In this document: piece after piece, positions 58,696 through 64,000 of the stretch | Numbering within the stretch: the stretch's first letter is position 1 | How the letters are laid out: every line of letters starts with the position of its first letter | Origin: Blasia pusilla | Lineage: Eukaryota > Marchantiophyta > Marchantiopsida > Blasiales | Length of the DNA: 64,000 nucleotides | Assembly: GCA_050084515.1 (NCBI GenBank) | Contig: CM114275.1 | Location: 14,198,001-14,262,000, forward strand | Reading direction: 5' to 3' | Made by a program: the position numbers and the translations under genes | Notes under the pieces: generated by a model | The model's database searches: none | What the model was told of the DNA's origin: nothing | The model's input: only the letters and a program-made list of their open reading frames with translations

Positions 58696-60413
58696 ATGTG
58701 GAATATAAGAGGCCTTTCAACAACAAAGTATGTGAATGCTCTACCAATTTGGGAGATGGCGGATATTATCAATACTGTGGAGACTTGGGAACATGAGAGC
58801 AATACGATTGCAGAGATGCAAGGGTTTCCTTTGGTGGGATCGACATGGAATCTAAGAAGGCAACGGGCAAGAAGGGGTTATGGCGGTATTGTTACTTTCA
58901 TCAGGTCTCAATTTCTACCTCTCATACATCTAGAAGATCAAGATATCGGGGGCCAATATCATTGGCTACGTCTTGGTTTGGTTGGGGGATCTTATTGTTT
59001 TTTGGCAGTTTTTTATTTTGCACCACTCTCCATGTCTATCTACTCAACATGCACTCACAATCGAAGTCAACCGTTCCATTGACTTATTGGGGATGTTCTC
59101 AAATATCAAAGCAAAGGTGAAGTCTTTCTAGTTGGAGATTTCAATGCTCGCACACGTACTTCTCAATTTACCCAATTTAGTGATTCCTTGATTTCTCCTC
59201 TTCTCGACGAACATGAGGATGGTTTGTGGTCTAGAATTTCTTCAAATCTTTCTATAAATCTTTTGACAGAGCATTTTTTAACCTTTAGAGCCACTTGCAA
59301 AGATCATGCACCTCTTTTGTTTACTCTCTCACTGTCAAAGGCAATTCCTCCCTCGACATGTCAATCTATTTTAGCTTCTCCCAAGTTTCGCTTAGATCCT
59401 GGTAAATAAGATCTTTATACGCTACATTTACAAGAACTCTTGACTCGCATTGTATGGAGCCCAGATCCACACACGGCAAGTTTGCAACTAACCGAATTGC
59501 TCAAAAACACTGCATCTAAGTTCTTTTCGCGCCACAGGGATAGAAGTGATACGAGGCTGCCTTGTAATGGGTGGTTTGACTTTGAAAGCAAGCAAGCAAG
59601 GGCACGATCAGTTGAACGCTCTATATTCATTTTTAAACTGGTGTAGAAGAGCTCATCTTGTATCCTGGAGTCTTAGGAAATTCTTATTTAGGAGCTTAGT
59701 GTTGCCGGTGATCTTATATGGGACCCAAGTTTGGGGCCCTAGTTGTAAGAAGACAGGTTGGGAGCGCATGGAGAGGGTGCAAAACAGGTTTTCTTCCTCT
59801 AGAAGCTGAAGCTCTTTACTTGATCATCACTTACATCGCAAGGGTGATATCTCTTGATGTTTCTCGCCTCCCTCATCAAGCTTTCCGAGCCACACGTTCC
59901 ATAGGGTGGATGGCGGATGTGGTGACTTGGTCTTCAAAGTGGAATGTGGCGGAACGCGATTGGGACTTGAAACCGATGGCCCTCCGTGAGCATCTACAGA
60001 AGCAATCTCTCAACATCATTTGGAGCAGTTCGGACACCAAAATGGAGTTTTATCAACTTCATGTTAATCCTATGCTTGTATATTGTGAACAAGGATACCT
60101 ACTGGCAGGGATCTCCATGTTCTTACGACATATTATCGCACGTCATAGAACTAGGTCTCATAGGCTAGGAATTGAGGAAGGACGATGGTTTAAAATTGAT
60201 AGAAGTGAACGAATTTATAGGTTATGTGACGGAGAAAATATTGAAGATGAAGAGCATGTGTTTGTTACATGTCCAAGGTATGAAGAGATTAGACTAGCTC
60301 ATAAAATAGATGTGGAGAATTTCTATTCTTTACTACAACTAGTGCCTTATGATTTAGGTTGTTATATTAGGGACGTCATTATTTATCGCTCAAGTGCTCT
60401 AGGCTGTAGCTAG
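58696..60413 (+). pseudogene. LINE ORF2 (copy l), RT deleted
   Basis: It starts MWNIRGLSTTKYVNALPIWE 24 nt after the ORF1 stop. The endonuclease part has GGIVTFIRSQFLPL and, after a shift near 59080, VFLVGDFNARTR at about 59130, but it loses the segment before DHAPLLF. The text jumps from KQARARSV to the FLNWCRRAHLVSWSLRKF block, omitting RT. The C-terminus is long and open (EALYLIITYIARVISLDVSR to SSALGCS); the finger has Tyr in place of the first Cys (RIYRLCDGENIEDEEH). Confidence 0.8.
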
Positions 60414-60525
60414 GAGAAGGTCTTAAGGATCTTTTTCAGGGTCAGTGAATGAATGACTTGTAATGTGTTTTTCAGCCTTTTGATCCTTTGGGTCCCACGG
60501 GCTTGATTTATTTACCATTTATATT

Positions 60526-61365
60526 TCAAATGCAAGCAATGTTTAGAAAGAGAGATCTAAGTGGACCAGATTGGGGCAAAAACTTACCTCATTTTTTTCA
60601 GATTGAGATGTGAAGTCCGCTTCGGAAATGCTTAAATCACTCTATGTGTAAGCCAGATCAGGGAGTGAAGGGTATCACAGTTCTTGCTAAACTATATGTG
60701 ACAGCCAGATTTATGGATCAGATAAGGAGAGAAGGATCAATCTTCTCAACAGATGGAAAGATTTTGGGCTCTTAATCCAAGACTCCCAGCCTCATTCCCA
60801 ACACTTTGTCAGAATTCAAAAACTTGTCATGACAACCTTGGAGATAAAGGAACTCATACAGAGGAGAGGTGATTTGTTGATACGCTTATTCACAGACTCC
60901 ATTATTGCTTCATTATAGTTTGTCAGAAATCTGAATGTTGCAAGAAATGGATACTAAAGATGCACTTGAACTTGGAAGCAAATGATATACAAAGTAGTAA
61001 AGAGAACATGAGGTTGGAAAAAAATGGAGGATTGCAATTTTTCCAAGAATGACTCGGAAGACTAGGAGGCCACACATGACATGCAGGACTTGGCTAAGCA
61101 ATGGATATATGGAATATTTTATTAGATTCATGGGACTTTGGCAAGAATGGTTGGACACAGATGTCAAAAGTTAAGGAAGCCAACACATTTAGGGTTAAAA
61201 CGTGTCGGCAAAACCTAAGTGAAAAAAATAAAAAGAATTATGATAGTCATCTAAAATTCATAGTAAGGAGTCATCCGGACCTGCAAATTTTCAGAATCCG
61301 ATAGGTTAAATGACAAGATGTAAGCAAATTGTGCTAGAAGGAAAACTCCACAAGTTGCATTCAGA
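60526..61365. other. Unassigned stretch
   Basis: No gene is seen. The segment is AT-rich with scattered short frames. 60913-61167 (minus) and 61101-61304 (plus) overlap each other and lack support. Confidence 0.3.
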
Positions 61366-61630
61366 CGTGCAACCTGTTGGAATCCAATGGGTCGCAGGAC
61401 ATGACAATAAGAGAAATATTTGTGAGACATGGCTAATTTTTTGGTAAGACAAGAAAAGTTAACAAGGACACAAATGCAACCAGTCAGAATCCAATAGGTT
61501 GCAAGACATGACAACTAGAGAATTTTCAGGAGCATCTTCATATCAATTTGATAAAATCATGGAAAACATAGAGATACCAACTCCCATTGAGACTTGCAAC
61601 GCGTCAGAATTCGATGGGTTGCAAGACATA
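61366..61630. repeat. Three spaced hairpins with a shared loop
   Basis: GCAACC..GGGTCGC (61369-61395), TGCAACC..GGTTGCA (61475-61503) and TTGCAAC..GTTGCAA (61594-61624) each enclose a similar loop (AGTCAGAATCCAATA type) and are followed by AGACATGACA or AGACATACCA. Spacings are 106 and 119 bp. Confidence 0.6.
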
Positions 61631-61810
61631 CCATTTGTCCAAAAGAGGTTACCAGAGCACGAAATCCATTTCAACATGTCGGAATCCAACAGCTCCAATA
61701 ACATCATACCATTAAAATCAAGAAAAGTTTGTGAAAAACATCGAATTCCTTTATTACAATCCGTTTCCAACTCGGATATTTACATTAGATTTCCTGAAGT
61801 AGAAAATTAA

Positions 61811-62230
61811 GCCTATGATTTTTCAAGTTAGATTAGGAGAAAATTTTAATCCCTCTTTTAGGAAAAAACATCAAAATAAGAAATTTTCTTTTACTTATTG
61901 GAAGATGGGGATTGGAAAAGGGATAAAATATTTTTTCAACAATCAATAAAGTAAAATATAAGAAAATTTGTCTTAAGCCAAGTTAGATGTGTTAAGAAAT
62001 TTCTATCTTTCTAATTTTTTCTTTCTTTTCAGTTGGTCTTCCCATCTTGATCCAAAACTCTTTCTCCTCTCTAAGTTTACACCAGTAACGTTTTGGGACT
62101 AAACCATTTTGTGAGTAACTCATGAGTCAATAGACTAGTTTTGGAGTGACTAAGTGTAATTCAAATGACTCGTAGTGACATAAGTCACAAACATAAGGGT
62201 TAAAAATGGCATGTTTTCTACTAGCGTCCA
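61811..62230. other. Unassigned AT-rich stretch
   Basis: I see nothing here beyond A/T-rich sequence. Short repeats of GAGTAACTCATGAGTCA and GTGACATAAGTCAC type near 62110-62190 are too brief to interpret. Confidence 0.3.
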
Positions 62231-62366
62231 AGGCTCGCAACGAGCCCACCGGCGAGCATGGCGGCGTGCGCTCTAGCGCGCAACGAGCCCGGGTCCTAGC
62301 CTGCACGCAGGCTCCAAGGCCCGCAACAAGCCCGCGTCCTAGCCTGCATGCAGGCTCCTAGGCCCG
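62231..62366. repeat. GC-rich 43-bp tandem repeat with palindromes
   Basis: CAACGAGCCCGGGTCCTAGC starts at 62281 and CAACAAGCCCGCGTCCTAGC at 62324, a 43-bp period, with a partial unit at about 62238. Each full unit contains CCTGCAYGCAGG; in the second it is a perfect 16-bp palindrome AGCCTGCATGCAGGCT (62340-62355). GC content is far above the flanks. Confidence 0.75.
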
Positions 62367-62489
62367 CACGTCGCACCCGCATCGCGATTGTTGCATGCAC
62401 CCTACATCAGAGCCGACACCTGTTCCCACGAGTGGAGCACGTGTGGTTGACCCGGGCGCCAAAAAAACCCGTGCTCGCAACCGTTTTCC

Positions 62490-62890
62490 ATGTCCGTGGT
62501 CATGGCCGCACATGTACGTTTCCGTGCAACCTTAGCTGATCAGCAAGAGGTGCAACATCATGTTGGTGTGTGATGGTTGTTCTCGAGGGTGGCATATGAC
62601 GTGTCTAATTCCCCTTCATGATGTAGTTCCCGTGGGATGATGGATATGTCCTAGATGTGTATAGGGTAGTAGGTCATGTCAAGTAGATATAATGTGTGCT
62701 ATCTAGAGTTAGTGAGACCCAACTACTAGCTAGGGGGGCCAATTGCGCGGTCTTCATGTATGTGCATGATTTTATTTCTTGTATGTGTGGATCTATCCGT
62801 ATGTTGGGAAGATTGGTGTTGTGTTGTGTGGATGTAACGAGCGATGTGTGTGCGCACGACAAGGCCGACCACTACCAGGCTTCTGATGAC
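62490..62890 (+). pseudogene. PHD-finger remnant in a dispersed repeat (copy 3)
   Basis: From 62560 the plus strand reads MLVCDGCSRGWHMTCLIP, then PVG, TGA, WICPRC: the second half of a PHD finger (Cys-Cys, His, Cys, Cys-Cys). The TGA stands at the same codon as in the copy at 33448. The tail 62740-62880 matches 51660-51910, and the front (CCATGTCCGTGGTCATGGCC) resembles 63260-63300. Confidence 0.6.
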
Positions 62891-64000
62891 TGAAAACCTT
62901 TGATTATTTTACAAAGACAAGGGATCAATTGAAGTACGTCTTCTGCCCAAATGAATCATGCATGGTCAAAAATCATATCTAGCTACAATTGGAGCTCCAA
63001 GGAATAACCCCACGATTTGGCCTATTGTTGCATGAACCAATTGCAGTGAGGAGGAAGTGGACAATCTTACAAGTGTAGAGTTCAAACTGGTAAAACGAGG
63101 GAGTTCGGAACATATTCGCATTTTGGATCTAACCTAAGATTGATGTCAACTTGTATCTTGAGAAGATGGATGATCTTAATCCACTTTTTCCGTTCGAGTC
63201 AAGAAATGGAGTGAAGAGACACATAATGTGTAGGCCATTGGTGCAACGTTGCATGTGGACAAAGTCCGTGTCCGTGGACATGTCCATGGCCGTGGACTTA
63301 TGTCCGACCTATGGAAGGACTTGTCTGTATAGGCCCCGCCTTTCCCTTCTTTCTGCTTCCCCTTACTTGCCTTCGTGTTCCATACTCCCCTATTTCTTCC
63401 TCCCTCCACCTCCACTCCCTCCTCCCTCATTGCTCCATTCATCCTTGTCTTGCCTTCCATCATGGACTATAAATGTGGGTCCCACCTCTTAGAACCCATG
63501 TCTGTTGATATGTCCGGACTTGTCTATCCATGTCCGTCCTAAGGAAGAACTTGTCCGTTTTTGTGCAACCATGCATTGGTGGAGAGGGCAAAGGGAATTG
63601 CATCAGCTGAGGAGGCCAACATGGAAATCATCGCCACAAAAGATATGCATAGTGGGAATGGAATAGGAAAAATATATTGGGTCTGGAACAACACCATGAA
63701 TTCCACTATTTCTAGGATGTGTGTTGTACACATCTGTTGCGTTACCACATGTTCTCGTGATGACTTTTTCCAAAGAGAGACAAGTGGGGAAAGGTATTTC
63801 CCTTGTACATGTACCATGTTTTGCTCGTAGCTTTAAGAGAGTCGGAGTTAGGAGTAAGAATCCACCAACCAATTTTTTTCCAAAAAGAAGTGCGAAGTAT
63901 CCTAAACAAGCCACTCTGAGGATGCAACATCAGGTTTGAGAATGTACTTGGGAAATACCAAATTGTTCACTGCAAACTTGAACTTTCATTAGTGTGTTGA
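62891..64000. other. Unassigned stretch with PHD-repeat-like words
   Basis: 63250-63330 and 63500-63575 carry GTCCGTGGACATGTCCATGG and CTTGTCCGTTTTTGTGCAAC, similar to the front of the PHD repeat near 62490-62530. This suggests another decayed copy. 63330-63450 is a C/T-rich tract. 63576-64000 shows overlapping frames on both strands with no recognisable product. Confidence 0.35.

Larger units (their letters stand above)
56930..60525 (+). mobile_element. LINE copy l: five monomers, ORF1, deleted ORF2, tail
   Basis: The array is followed by ORF1 (57918-58671), ORF2 (58696-60413), 3' UTR and TTTATTTACCATTTATA at 60508-60525. ORF2 has three internal losses: near 59299 (within the endonuclease), near 59615 (the whole RT) and near 59790. 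The 5' and 3' ends are intact, so it could only move with help from another copy. Confidence 0.88.

Noticed and set aside
58690-58700. ORF2 starting at GTG-TTG upstream of MWNIRGL
   Set aside because: A non-ATG start is not expected in a plant; the conserved ATG six bases later was used. The upstream codons are explained by the in-frame junction with ORF1.

Overview
The window looks like nuclear DNA of a land plant, most likely a non-seed plant such as a bryophyte, lycophyte or fern; the lineage is a guess. Positions 1-3011 (minus strand) carry the 5' half of an intron-containing gene whose exons read as plant nucleoporin NUP188. Nearly everything else is transposable-element debris. I saw no tRNA, rRNA or CRISPR array.

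The dominant element is one family of two-ORF, L1-like LINEs, present in about a dozen full, deleted, truncated or tiny copies. They lie at 11010-11470(+), 15625-16475(-), 16476-19199(+), 19198-19387(+), 24608-26817 (rearranged), 31551-33205(-), 33650-37335(+), 39807-43514(-), 46731-47400(-), 52206-56840(-) and 56930-60525(+). Four features define the family: a 5' region of about 177-bp tandem monomers; a 251-aa coiled-coil ORF1; an ORF2 with AP-type endonuclease, reverse transcriptase and a CCHC finger; and a 3' end with short TTTACCA repeats instead of poly(A). In all five copies that keep the junction, ORF1 and ORF2 are in the same frame, separated by one TAG followed by CAATCC. This resembles the tobamovirus-type leaky-stop context and is the most interesting observation here.

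Layout: NUP188 (1-3011); Helitron-like repeats and a fragment of a second reverse-transcriptase family (3.6-5.3 kb); an old Ty3/gypsy gag region split by a clean solo LTR (5.8-9.5 kb); AT-rich unassigned DNA and a LINE 3' end (9.5-13.3 kb); a broken coiled-coil gene of unknown function with recent local duplications (13.3-15.5 kb); LINEs (15.6-19.4 kb); a truncated MULE/FAR1-type transposase (19.7-20.6 kb); a second fragment related to the second RT family (22.1-22.5 kb); two Ty1/copia copies sharing one LTR, the first split by LINE DNA (23-31 kb); LINEs and a PHD-finger repeat (31.5-37.3 kb); a second gypsy copy whose pol (37.3-39.8 kb) and gag (43.5-46.2 kb) flank a LINE; a LINE scrap and Helitron-type ends, including a 2.8-kb candidate (46.7-50.8 kb); a head-to-head LINE pair (52.2-60.5 kb); and hairpin repeats, a GC-rich tandem repeat and another PHD-finger copy (61-63.6 kb).

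No transposable element here has uninterrupted frames. The interest is in shared architecture: 5' monomers, the conserved leaky-looking stop, non-poly(A) tails, nested insertions, inherited nonsense codons and repeated loss of the RT core with both ends kept.
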